From: Anaerostipes sp. 992a
GTDB taxonomy: Bacteria; Bacillota; Clostridia; Lachnospirales; Lachnospiraceae
Assembly: GCF_001940245.1 (NCBI RefSeq)
Contig: NZ_MJIG01000001.1
Span: 124,001 to 188,000, forward strand
Direction of reading: 5' to 3'
Length of the DNA stretch: 64,000 nucleotides
Part shown: positions 38,644 to 46,884 of the stretch, in pieces
Numbering within the stretch: the first letter of the stretch is position 1
How the letters are laid out: each line of letters opens with the position of its first letter
Program-made: the position numbers and the translations under genes
Notes under the pieces: model-generated
Seen by the model: only the letters and a program-made list of their open reading frames with translations
The model's database searches: none
What the model was told of the DNA's origin: nothing

Positions 38644-38907
38644 ATGGAGAGTAATCAGGTATTTTTATTTCATGAAAATGACGATTTAGAGATTGGGATA
38701 AATCCAAATGATGAATTTGAGTTTTCCATTGTATTAAAATTCTTAACGGATGATTCTGGTGGAAGTAAGATTAGTAGTATCATCGATGGAAAAAATATTA
38801 TTTTATCATGTGTAAATTTTGCTGATAAAGGGACTGGATTGAATACACCCGTTCGTATTGTTTCGGTCAATGATAAAGAATGGTTTTTATGTTCTGGTCA
38901 TATTTAG
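38644..38907 (+). CDS. Small hypothetical protein, DUF6864-like
   Basis: This 87-residue beta-rich protein contains NFADKGTGLNTPVRIV, which resembles the core of small DUF6864-type proteins. That assignment is from memory of the pattern and uncertain. There is no clear ribosome site before ATG 38644. It lies 83 bp after jetD, so it may be a Wadjet-island passenger or part of an unrelated pair with the broken gene downstream. Confidence 0.45.
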   Translation: MESNQVFLFHENDDLEIGINPNDEFEFSIVLKFLTDDSGGSKISSIIDGKNIILSCVNFADKGTGLNTPVRIVSVNDKEWFLCSGHI

Positions 38908-38981
38908 AAGGAATGGGTAATTCAAAAGTCAGAAGCGTAAAATATACAATATTTTGTGAAAAATAACAGAGGTGGATGATA

Positions 38982-39405
38982 TGAGAAAAAATCAATTATT
39001 CCTGGAAAATGATTTTGTATTAAATTCAAATGAATCTATTTCTAAAAAGAAAACTCCAATTATATACGAGATTATGCACATGGAAAAAAAGGTTGCCAGC
39101 ATTTCTACAAGCGGAAAGGCAGAGATTTTTTGAATAGCATTGGAGTGACTCAGGCTGTAACAGATAAAGATCGTGCCAAAATTTTGCTGTCGTACTATTG
39201 TGTTTCTTTAACAGATGTATTTTGGATAAGAAGACAAGGAGAGAAGATTACTTTTAAAGAATTAAATTTATACGATAATCCTTTGAATGAGGCGATTGCG
39301 GCAGTTGAGAAAATAGGATTAAGGCAAATTCATGAAATGGATATGAGTAAATTCAGAAAGCCGGCTATCCAAAGCCTATGGATGGAGAAAAAGTATATAA
39401 AATAG
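38982..39405 (+). pseudogene. Frameshifted unknown gene (possible phage/toxin-like fragment)
   Basis: A first frame of 50 codons (ATG 38982, after AGAGGTGG) ends at a stop at 39132-39134. A second frame (TTG 39130 to 39405) overlaps it by a few bases and continues with sequence containing SLTDVFWIRRQGEKITFKEL and NLYDNPLNEAI. The pattern of tryptophan and NLY residues recalls N-terminal regions of HipA-like or phage-encoded proteins, but I cannot name the family. The tight overlap suggests either one gene with a single frameshift or two coupled short genes. Confidence 0.4.
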
Positions 39406-39434
39406 TTGACAGATAGGAAAAGTAGGAATATAAT
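39406..39434 (+). promoter_or_regulatory. Consensus promoter of cysK
   Basis: TTGACA, exactly 17 bases, TATAAT. This is a perfect sigma-A promoter starting directly after the stop of the preceding broken gene. Confidence 0.9.
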
Positions 39435-39481
39435 TTATAAAACAGATAAAACATATCAAAATAATAGGGAAGGTGAATAGC

Positions 39482-40414
39482 ATGTCAAGTATTTATAAAG
39501 GAACATTAGGATTGATCGGAAATACTCCATTGGTGGAGGTTGTGAATGTTGAAAAAGAATTGGGATTAGAGGCTACCGTATTGGCGAAGCTGGAATATTT
39601 TAATCCTGCAGGAAGTGTCAAAGATCGAATTGCCAAAGCAATGATCGAGGATGCGGAGGAGAAAGGCATTTTAAAAGAAGGCTCCGTGATTATTGAGCCG
39701 ACATCAGGGAATACAGGAATTGGTCTTGCAGCGATTGCAGCAGCTAAGGGATATCGTATTATATTGACGATGCCAGAGACGATGAGCGTGGAAAGAAGAA
39801 ATATTTTAAAGGCTTATGGAGCAGAGTTGGTCTTAACGGAAGGGGCCAGAGGAATGAAAGGAGCTATTGAAAAGGCAGATGAACTTTCTAAAGAGATTCC
39901 CAATAGCTTTATTCCAGGACAGTTTGTGAATCCGGCGAATCCAGCAATTCATCGAAGTACGACAGGGCCAGAGATTTGGAAAGATACGGATGGAAAGGTA
40001 GATATTTTTGTTGCTGGTGTTGGTACTGGCGGAACCTTAACAGGGGTTGGGGAATACTTAAAGGAACAGAATCCAGAGGTAAAGATTGTAGCAGTTGAGC
40101 CAGCTGGATCCCCAGTTCTTTCTACCGGAAAAGGCGGTCCTCATAAAATTCAGGGAATTGGTGCAGGCTTTGTTCCAGATGTATTGAATACAAAGATTTA
40201 TGATGAAATTATTCCAATTGAAAACGATGATGCATTTAAGACTGGTAAACTGCTTGCGAAAGCTGAAGGAGTTTTGGTTGGAATTTCTTCTGGAGCAGCG
40301 TTATATGCGGCTATTCAATTGGCAAAACGTCCAGAAAATAAAGGAAAGACCATTGTAGCATTGCTTCCAGATACAGGAGACAGATATTATTCTACACCGC
40401 TGTTTGCTGAATAA
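39482..40414 (+). CDS. cysK: Cysteine synthase A (O-acetylserine sulfhydrylase)
   Basis: This is a PLP enzyme that makes cysteine from O-acetylserine and sulfide. The 310-residue protein has [10 protein letters not shown], the PLP lysine in [11 protein letters not shown], the substrate loop [12 protein letters not shown], the glycine-rich [12 protein letters not shown] and the C-terminal GISSGAAL. The ATG at 39482 is preceded by GGGAAGGTG; an in-frame GTG at 39473 is less likely. It stands just before a gamma-glutamylcysteine synthetase operon and would feed it with cysteine. Confidence 0.95.
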   Translation: MSSIYKGTLGLIGNTPLVEVVNVEKELGLEATVLAKLEYFNPAGSVKDRIAKAMIEDAEEKGILKEGSVIIEPTSGNTGIGLAAIAAAKGYRIILTMPETMSVERRNILKAYGAELVLTEGARGMKGAIEKADELSKEIPNSFIPGQFVNPANPAIHRSTTGPEIWKDTDGKVDIFVAGVGTGGTLTGVGEYLKEQNPEVKIVAVEPAGSPVLSTGKGGPHKIQGIGAGFVPDVLNTKIYDEIIPIENDDAFKTGKLLAKAEGVLVGISSGAALYAAIQLAKRPENKGKTIVALLPDTGDRYYSTPLFAE

Positions 40415-40458
40415 GCCATATACGTATAGGGATTTAGTAAAAAGTGGTTAGAACCTAT

Positions 40459-40487
40459 TGACTCACGGTGAAAAACATATTATAATC
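40459..40487 (+). promoter_or_regulatory. Promoter of the gshA thiol operon
   Basis: TTGACT, 17 bases, TATAAT, about 125 bases upstream of the gshA start. It predicts a leader of about 120 nt that contains a terminator-like hairpin. Confidence 0.8.
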
Positions 40488-40551
40488 CTATTAAATTGAT
40501 AGGAATTATAAAGATAAACCGTGAGAGTTATTGCAGGATGAATTGTGAAAA

Positions 40552-40573
40552 GAACGCCTCGGCGTTCTTTTTT
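40552..40573 (+). terminator. Terminator/attenuator hairpin in the gshA leader
   Basis: GAACGCC, two bases, GGCGTTC followed by TTTTTT is a canonical intrinsic terminator located downstream of the gshA promoter and upstream of the gene. It may simply end cysK transcripts, or it may attenuate gshA. An in-frame ATG upstream (40538, starting Met-Asn-Cys) keeps the reading frame open through the hairpin into gshA. Confidence 0.75.
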
Positions 40574-40615
40574 CGAATCATAAGAAAAGTTGGAATGGGT
40601 GAAGGGGTCAAGAAT

Positions 40616-41911
40616 ATGAGTCTGAATTTTGATAATACGAGAATAAGAGAGCATATGCTGGATGGACAGTTTGGATTAGAAAAAGAAAGTTTGAGGGTGA
40701 CTTTTGATGGACATCTTGCACATACAAAGCATCCATTTGGGAGTGATCCTCATATGGAGCGTGATTTTTGCGAAAATCAGACCGAATTGATCACCGGTGT
40801 GTGTGATAGTATTGATGCCGTCTGGAAGGAGATGGCTGGTTTACATAAAAAAGCAGTGAAGATATTATTTCATTTGGAGTCAGGCAGAGAGTTTCTATGG
40901 CCCTTTTCAAATCCTCCATATGTAAAGGGAGAAGAGGATATACCCATTGCCAGCTATCACGGAATCTTAAAGGGGAAGGAACGCTATCGCAGATATCTGG
41001 CTGAAAAATACGGCAAGAAGAAAATGCTTTTTTCTGGAATTCATTTTAATTATTCTTTTCCAGAAAGCATTCTAAAAGAAGGCTATCGGGAAAGTAATGC
41101 GTCCACGTTTCGTCAGTATAAAGATCAGATTTATATGGAATTGGCAAAAAAAATAACCAGATATTCCTGGCTGCTTGTATATCTGACGGCTGCAAGCCCG
41201 GTTTTGGATGGCTCCTTTTTTGAGGATGATGCCAGAGGAAAGACGATAATCAGAGACTATGGTTCTGCAAGATGTAGTGAGATTGGATACTGGAATGATT
41301 TTGTACCATTGTTGGACTATAAGAATCTGGAAACTTATGTGAGCAGCATTGAAGAATATATAGAACAGGGACAGCTTAAGGAAGCTGCCGAGTTATATTA
41401 TCCGGTTCGTTTAAAGCCTGCAGGAGAGAATTCCCTGAATCATCTGCGGGAAAAGGGTGTAAATCATATTGAACTGAGAGTGTTTGATTTAAATCCACTA
41501 TCACCAGTGGGGATTATGAAGGAAGATCTTCAGTTTATTCATCTGTTCTTGTTATATCTGATGTCTTTAGAAGACAGGGAATTCGAGTCTTTTGAACAGA
41601 TGATGGCAATTAAGAATGAAAAAAGAGCAGCAAGATATGAGGAAAGAAGAATCTGGATTGAAACAGGATGGAGTACCTCCATGCCAGTTCGGGATGCGGC
41701 ATTGCATGTCCTGTTTGGCATGGAACAGTTCTTTCAAAAGTTTGGAGGAGCTTATTACAGAGATGTGATGGAATATCAGAAGAGAAAACTGATACATCCG
41801 GAATATAGATATGTGGTTGCTGTCAGGGAAGAGTATCAGAAGGAATATGTAGAACAGGGGTTGGAACTTGCAAGAAGATACGCAGAAGGGATAGACGAGG
41901 AAAGGATTTAG
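40616..41911 (+). CDS. gshA: Glutamate-cysteine ligase (gamma-glutamylcysteine synthetase)
   Basis: This enzyme joins glutamate and cysteine with ATP to give gamma-glutamylcysteine. The 431-residue protein belongs to the GshA/GshF N-domain type: FGLEKESLRVT, DFCENQTELITG, LWPFSNPPY, GIHFNYSFPES, YLTAASPVLDGSF and NHIELRVFDLNPL. It lacks the C-terminal ATP-grasp domain of bifunctional GshF (about 750 residues), and no gshB lies nearby, so the end product may be gamma-glutamylcysteine itself. The start is ATG 40616, after GGGTGAAGGGG; the frame is open upstream to ATG 40538. It opens a seven-gene operon with gaps of 2-33 bp. Confidence 0.9.
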   Translation: MSLNFDNTRIREHMLDGQFGLEKESLRVTFDGHLAHTKHPFGSDPHMERDFCENQTELITGVCDSIDAVWKEMAGLHKKAVKILFHLESGREFLWPFSNPPYVKGEEDIPIASYHGILKGKERYRRYLAEKYGKKKMLFSGIHFNYSFPESILKEGYRESNASTFRQYKDQIYMELAKKITRYSWLLVYLTAASPVLDGSFFEDDARGKTIIRDYGSARCSEIGYWNDFVPLLDYKNLETYVSSIEEYIEQGQLKEAAELYYPVRLKPAGENSLNHLREKGVNHIELRVFDLNPLSPVGIMKEDLQFIHLFLLYLMSLEDREFESFEQMMAIKNEKRAARYEERRIWIETGWSTSMPVRDAALHVLFGMEQFFQKFGGAYYRDVMEYQKRKLIHPEYRYVVAVREEYQKEYVEQGLELARRYAEGIDEERI

Positions 41912-41917
41912 ACATCT

Positions 41918-42691
41918 ATGTGTGAAGTATTTGGAATTAGTTCTAAGAATCGCTTTACGATCAATGATTATTTAAAAAAATTTTATGAACGCAGCAATAA
42001 ACATCCTCATGGATGGGGATTGGCATGTCTTGATGGGACAGAGGCACTGATTGAAAAAGAACCTATGCAGGCATCCAAAAGTTATTATCTGAAGGAACGT
42101 TTGTCATCTGACATTAGCGTAAAGCATGCAATGGCTCATATTCGATATGCGACCATCGGGAATGTTGAATATATAAATTGCCATCCGTATACCAAAAAGG
42201 ATCGGAATGGAAGACGTTGGACCTTGGTACACAATGGAACGATTTTTGATTATGCTCCATTGGACAAGTATGTGGGAATACAAACGGGCAGTACGGATAG
42301 TGAGAGGATTCTTCTTTATCTGGTAGATCAGATTGACCAGGCAGAGAGACAGGCAGAAAGAAGACTGGATGCCAAGGAGCGATTTCAGATTTTGGATTCT
42401 ATATTTGTAGCTATGTCAGCAGGAAATAAATTAAATATGATCATATATGATGGAGAATGCATGTATGTGCATACCAATTATAAAAAATCATTGCATTTTC
42501 TGGAAAAAGAAGAGGGAACCATGTTTGCCACTGCTCCATTGACCAGAGAAGGATGGATTCCGCTGCCGATGAATACATTGCTTGCATATCAAGATGGAAG
42601 ACGGATATACACAGGAACGAATCATGGCAATGAGTATATTGATAGTGAAGAAAATATGAAATTCTTATATCAGATTTTCTCAAATTTATAG
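41918..42691 (+). CDS. Class II glutamine amidotransferase (Ntn hydrolase)
   Basis: This 257-residue protein starts with Met-Cys (MCEVFGISS), so Cys2 becomes the catalytic N-terminal nucleophile as in YafJ and EgtC. It also has HPHGWGLACLDG, MAHIRYATIGN and the substrate-binding VHNGTI, followed by GSTDSERILLYL. YafJ/EgtC-like members hydrolyse gamma-glutamyl amide bonds, and EgtC removes gamma-glutamate from the ergothioneine precursor. Here it directly follows gshA (6 bp), so the most likely substrate is a gamma-glutamyl-cysteine conjugate. The exact substrate is unknown. Confidence 0.85.
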   Translation: MCEVFGISSKNRFTINDYLKKFYERSNKHPHGWGLACLDGTEALIEKEPMQASKSYYLKERLSSDISVKHAMAHIRYATIGNVEYINCHPYTKKDRNGRRWTLVHNGTIFDYAPLDKYVGIQTGSTDSERILLYLVDQIDQAERQAERRLDAKERFQILDSIFVAMSAGNKLNMIIYDGECMYVHTNYKKSLHFLEKEEGTMFATAPLTREGWIPLPMNTLLAYQDGRRIYTGTNHGNEYIDSEENMKFLYQIFSNL

Positions 42692-42708
42692 AAGATAAGG
42701 AGAGAGTT

Positions 42709-43329
42709 ATGAAAAATCGGCTGCATTATCAAATATCGGAATATGATTGTGGACCTACTTCTATGCTGAATGCCATCAGCTACCTTTTTCAAAGAGAGGA
42801 AATTCCACCAGAAATCATACGCAATATTATGCTATATTGTCTGGATTGCTATAGCACAGAAGGGGTTGCAGGAAAAAGCGGTACCTCACGGGCAGCGATG
42901 ATGTTTCTTTCTAATTGGCTTAATGGCTTTGGAAGGATTGGACAATTGCCGGTTACTAGTCGGTATCTGGACAGCAAAAGCGTATATTTTGGAAGAGAAA
43001 GTTACATCAATGATGCACTGCGAAGAGGTGGTGTGGTGGTTCTCCGTCTTTTTTATGACGAATGGCATTATGTGCTGCTAACCGGTGAGAAGGATGGAAG
43101 GATCTATATGTTCGATCCGTATGATCGTGGTGGACCATTTGAGGAAAAGGATATTATCTGGACGATGGAGCATCCAAAGGAGTATAACTGCATTGTTCCA
43201 GAAACATATTTTAATCGGGAAGAATTAAGCCTGTATGCCCTGGGACCAGTAGAGGGACGGGAGGCAGTGTTATTATTCAATAACAAGACAGAGCTAACGC
43301 CAGATAAGACCATTGAATATTTTATCTAG
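42709..43329 (+). CDS. C39-like papain-fold cysteine peptidase
   Basis: This 206-residue soluble protein has the C39-type catalytic set: Cys in YDCGPTSMLNAIS near the N-terminus, His in EWHYVLLTGEKDG and Asp in MFDPYDRGG. There is no ABC transporter or membrane segment, so it is not a bacteriocin exporter. Relatives of this fold include peptide hydrolases and phytochelatin-synthase-like transpeptidases that act on gamma-glutamylcysteine peptides. Its place between the amidotransferase and an M20 peptidase supports a role on thiol peptides. This is an inference from context. Confidence 0.7.
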   Translation: MKNRLHYQISEYDCGPTSMLNAISYLFQREEIPPEIIRNIMLYCLDCYSTEGVAGKSGTSRAAMMFLSNWLNGFGRIGQLPVTSRYLDSKSVYFGRESYINDALRRGGVVVLRLFYDEWHYVLLTGEKDGRIYMFDPYDRGGPFEEKDIIWTMEHPKEYNCIVPETYFNREELSLYALGPVEGREAVLLFNNKTELTPDKTIEYFI

Positions 43330-43351
43330 AAGCAAAAAGGAAAAGAGCATT

Positions 43352-44464
43352 ATGAAGAGAGAAAGACTAATCCAGGAATTTGAAGAGTTGGCAAGGATTG
43401 ATTCCATTAGCTTTCAGGAGCGGCAGATGGCCGATTGCCTGAAAGGAAAATTAAAGGAGCTTGGATTTGAAGTGTTGGAAGACCAGGCAGGAGAGCAATA
43501 TGGAGGAAATGCAGGAAATATATATGGATTTTTAAAAGGGACCAGGAAGGGACCTGGAATCTTACTATCTGCACATATGGATACGGTGCAGCCGGGAATT
43601 GGGAAAACACCGGTGGTTCATAAGGATGAGACCATTACCAGCCAGGGAGATACCGTTCTGGGTGCAGATGATGTAGCCGGACTTGTGGAGATTTTAGAAG
43701 GCATTCGAAGTGTTCAGGAAGAAGGGGTTCCTTATCCGGATATTGAAGTGTTATTTCCTATTGCAGAAGAATTATATATTAAAGGGAGTAATGCTTTTGA
43801 CTTTACGAGAATTCAGGCAAAGGAAGCTTATGTACTGGATATGAGCGGGAAGATTGGGACGGCAGCCATAAAGGCACCATCGTTGATTTCTTTTCAGGTC
43901 ACAGTGACAGGGAAGGCTTCTCATGCTGGATTTGCACCGGAGCAAGGTATTCATGCGATCCAGATTATGAGTGAGGCAATTGGAAAGATTCAGCAGGGCC
44001 ATGTAGATGAAGAATCAACGGTAAATATTGGTACCATAGCAGGAGGAGAAGCCTCTAATATTGTACCAGAAAGCTGCTGCTGTACAGGAGAGATTCGAAG
44101 CTATAGTCATAAGAAAGCACTTTTTTATTTAAAGAACATAGATGAAATATTCAGAAAAGCGGTCAAAAAGAGACAAGCGTCCTATCAATTGGAACGTGAG
44201 ATCAATCTGATTGCTTATGAGATGGATGCGAAGGACTTGGTCGTCAAAAGATTTGAAGCAGCATGTCAGAAACTTGGAATTTCATCCGCATTGACTGGCA
44301 CTTATGGTGGCAGTGACAATCATAATTTTGTGAAAAATGGAATTCATGGCATCGTATTATCCTGTGGCATGCAGGAGGTGCATTCTGTGAGAGAGTATAT
44401 AGCCATCGAAGATCTGATAAAAGGGGCGCAGCTGGTGGCAGAATTAATTAAGGCTGGAAGCTGA
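43352..44464 (+). CDS. M20/PepT-like zinc peptidase
   Basis: This 370-residue dizinc aminopeptidase or di/tripeptidase has metal-site motifs LLSAHMDTVQPG, GDTVLGADDVAGL and PIAEELYIKGS, the dimerisation domain beginning SFQVTVTGKASHAGFAPEQG, and the last ligand near TYGGSDNHNF. It resembles PepT-like proteins (TIGR01883). ATG 43352 follows AAAAGGAAAAG; an earlier in-frame start (43313) would overlap the previous gene and lacks a ribosome site. In this operon it could cleave Cys-containing dipeptides. Confidence 0.88.
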   Translation: MKRERLIQEFEELARIDSISFQERQMADCLKGKLKELGFEVLEDQAGEQYGGNAGNIYGFLKGTRKGPGILLSAHMDTVQPGIGKTPVVHKDETITSQGDTVLGADDVAGLVEILEGIRSVQEEGVPYPDIEVLFPIAEELYIKGSNAFDFTRIQAKEAYVLDMSGKIGTAAIKAPSLISFQVTVTGKASHAGFAPEQGIHAIQIMSEAIGKIQQGHVDEESTVNIGTIAGGEASNIVPESCCCTGEIRSYSHKKALFYLKNIDEIFRKAVKKRQASYQLEREINLIAYEMDAKDLVVKRFEAACQKLGISSALTGTYGGSDNHNFVKNGIHGIVLSCGMQEVHSVREYIAIEDLIKGAQLVAELIKAGS

Positions 44465-44497
44465 CCATTGGATAAGGAGATATAGGAGGAAGAATAC

Positions 44498-45667
44498 ATG
44501 AGACTTAGGCTTGAAACAAAGTGTCTGCATCTGGAAGAGGATGGCGTGGGGTGTGATCACTCAGGAGCCATCAGCTTTCCGATTTATCAGACTGCAACAT
44601 TTGCCCATAAAGCAGTGGGGGAGGGAACAGGATATGATTATAGCAGGCTGCAGAATCCCACAAGGGAGCAGTTGGAAAAGATAGTAGCTGGACTGGAATA
44701 TGGTGTAGATGCACTGGCATTTTCCAGTGGTATGGCTGCCATTGCGACCCTAATGGAATTATTTCATCCGGGGGATCATGTGATTGTAGATGAAGATCTG
44801 TATGGAGGAAGTGTCCGGCTTTTTAGTCATATTAGTGAGAAGAATGGGATCCTATTTTCCAGAGTTAATTGCAGCAAAGAGGATATTACCGGTTATATTA
44901 AGGAGGAGACAAAGGCGGTGTTTATTGAGACGCCGACGAATCCGATGATGAATGTAACGGATATTGCAGCAATTGCTAAGATTACCAGGGAACGAGGATT
45001 GCTTTTTATTGTAGATAATACGTTTTTGTCTCCGTATTTTCAAAATCCTTTGGAATTAGGAGCCAATCTAGTGGTTCACAGTGGAACCAAATATTTGGGA
45101 GGACATAATGACACTCTGGCTGGTTTTTTAGTAACCAATGACCAGGTGTTAAGTGAAGAACTGCGATTTTTGATTAAAACCAACGGTGCCGGTTTGTCTC
45201 CATTTGACAGCTGGTTGATTCTAAGGGGAATCAAGACATTGGCTATACGTATGGAACGAATAGAAAAAAATGCCAAGTGTATTGCCAAATGGCTGGAAAG
45301 GCAGGAACTGGTTACCAAAGTCATATATCCAGGACTTCCTTCTCATCCGGGATATGAGATTATGCAACGACAGAGTCGTGGATTTGGTGGAATGGTAACA
45401 TTTGAGGTAGAAAGCGAAGAAATGGCCAGATCCATTCTGAAAAATATAAAATTAATTCAGTTTGCAGAAAGTCTGGGAGGAACAGAGACATTGATGACGT
45501 ATCCGATTACTCAGACACATGCGGAGGTGCCGGAGGAGCTGCTTTCTAAAAATGGAATTACAAATCGGATTTTGCGGCTTTCTACCGGAATTGAAGCCAT
45601 AGAGGATCTGATCGGGGAACTGGATCGGGTCTTTCAACTGGCATTATCCTGCAGAAAAGACAGTTAA
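44498..45667 (+). CDS. Cys/Met-metabolism PLP enzyme (cystathionine gamma-synthase/lyase family)
   Basis: This 389-residue fold-type I PLP enzyme of the MetB/MetC/MegL family has YDYSRLQNPTREQLEK, SSGMAAIATLMELF, ETPTNPMMNVTDI, the PLP lysine in VHSGTKYLGGHNDTLAG, and C-terminal SLGGTETLMTYPITQTHAEV. The family includes gamma-synthases, gamma-lyases and beta-lyases, which cannot be separated by eye. The operon context (thiol synthesis and peptidases) favours a C-S lyase or transsulfuration role. Confidence 0.88.
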   Translation: MRLRLETKCLHLEEDGVGCDHSGAISFPIYQTATFAHKAVGEGTGYDYSRLQNPTREQLEKIVAGLEYGVDALAFSSGMAAIATLMELFHPGDHVIVDEDLYGGSVRLFSHISEKNGILFSRVNCSKEDITGYIKEETKAVFIETPTNPMMNVTDIAAIAKITRERGLLFIVDNTFLSPYFQNPLELGANLVVHSGTKYLGGHNDTLAGFLVTNDQVLSEELRFLIKTNGAGLSPFDSWLILRGIKTLAIRMERIEKNAKCIAKWLERQELVTKVIYPGLPSHPGYEIMQRQSRGFGGMVTFEVESEEMARSILKNIKLIQFAESLGGTETLMTYPITQTHAEVPEELLSKNGITNRILRLSTGIEAIEDLIGELDRVFQLALSCRKDS

Positions 45668-45679
45668 GGAGGCAAGAAA

Positions 45680-46882
45680 ATGGGAGAGAAAAATCTTAAT
45701 TTCGATGAGGTTATAAATAGAAGGCATACCAATTGCCTGAAATATGATTTTGCAGTTAGACGTGGAAAGCCGGAGGGTATATTGCCATTATGGGTGGCAG
45801 ATATGGACTTTCGGATATCTTCCTATATTCAGGAAGCGTTGATCAAACAGGCAGAACATGGAGTCTATGGATATAGTGAAGTACAGGATGAGTATTTTCA
45901 GGTTTTAAAATCATGGATGGCCAGAAATTTTGACTGGAGAGTAGAACGAAGATGGCTGATCAAGACACCAGGGATTGTATTCGCCCTGGCAATGGCGGTG
46001 AAAGCATTTACCCAAAAGGGTGATGGCATCTTGATTCAACAGCCCGTATATTACCCATTTAGCGAGGTTGTTGAGGATAACGAACGGAGAATTGTGGATA
46101 ATACATTGATTTTAGATGAAAATGGTGCATATCACATCGATTTTGAGGACTTTGAGAAAAAAATCGTGGAGGAAGGAGTGAAACTTTTCTTCTTATGTAA
46201 TCCACAGAATCCAACGGGGCGTGTGTTTACAAAGGAAGAGCTGATGCGTATGGGTGATATCTGCTTAAAGCATCAGGTACTCGTCGTTAGTGATGAGATC
46301 CATGCGGACTTTGTATGGAAGGGAAGGCATCAGGTATTTGCCAATTTGAAGGAAGAATATAAGAAGATTAGCGTTACCTGTACGTCTCCAAGTAAGACTT
46401 TTAACATTGCGGGATTACAGCTTTCCAATATCTTTATTCCGGATACGGCCATCAGGAGAAAATTTCGAAAGCAAATAGCAGCGGCTGGTTATAGTCAGCT
46501 AAATGCGGCTGGTCTGGTTGCAGGGGAAGCAGCTTATCTTTATGGTGGAGAATGGCTGACTGCCGTGCGCAGATATATAAAAGATAATATTCGGTTTACC
46601 AGACATTATATAGAACAGTATCTGCCGGAAATCAGAATGACTGAGCCTGAAGGGACTTATCTGGTATGGCTGGATTTTAGAAATTTGCAGCTTACAGATG
46701 AGGAGCTGGAAGATCTGATCATCCACAAAGCAGGACTTTGGCTGGACAGTGGTGCCATCTTTGGAAAAAGCGGACAAGGCTTTCAGAGAATTAATGTGGC
46801 TTGTCCAAGACAGACATTGACGAAGGCTCTGGATCAGCTGCGAAGAGCCATGAGAGAAAATAAGAATAATACGAGGAAATAG
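45680..46882 (+). CDS. patB: MalY/PatB-type PLP C-S beta-lyase
   Basis: This 400-residue aminotransferase-fold PLP enzyme shows LPLWVADMDFRISSYIQEAL, GVYGYSE, FLCNPQNPTGRVF, VVSDEIHADFVW and the PLP lysine in SPSKTFNIAGLQ. MalY/PatB enzymes cleave cystathionine and cysteine S-conjugates to a thiol, pyruvate and ammonia. Twelve bp separate it from the preceding PLP enzyme and two bp from the rhodanese-TtcA gene. Two C-S lyase-type enzymes in one operon are notable. Confidence 0.9.
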   Translation: MGEKNLNFDEVINRRHTNCLKYDFAVRRGKPEGILPLWVADMDFRISSYIQEALIKQAEHGVYGYSEVQDEYFQVLKSWMARNFDWRVERRWLIKTPGIVFALAMAVKAFTQKGDGILIQQPVYYPFSEVVEDNERRIVDNTLILDENGAYHIDFEDFEKKIVEEGVKLFFLCNPQNPTGRVFTKEELMRMGDICLKHQVLVVSDEIHADFVWKGRHQVFANLKEEYKKISVTCTSPSKTFNIAGLQLSNIFIPDTAIRRKFRKQIAAAGYSQLNAAGLVAGEAAYLYGGEWLTAVRRYIKDNIRFTRHYIEQYLPEIRMTEPEGTYLVWLDFRNLQLTDEELEDLIIHKAGLWLDSGAIFGKSGQGFQRINVACPRQTLTKALDQLRRAMRENKNNTRK

Positions 46883-46884
46883 GA

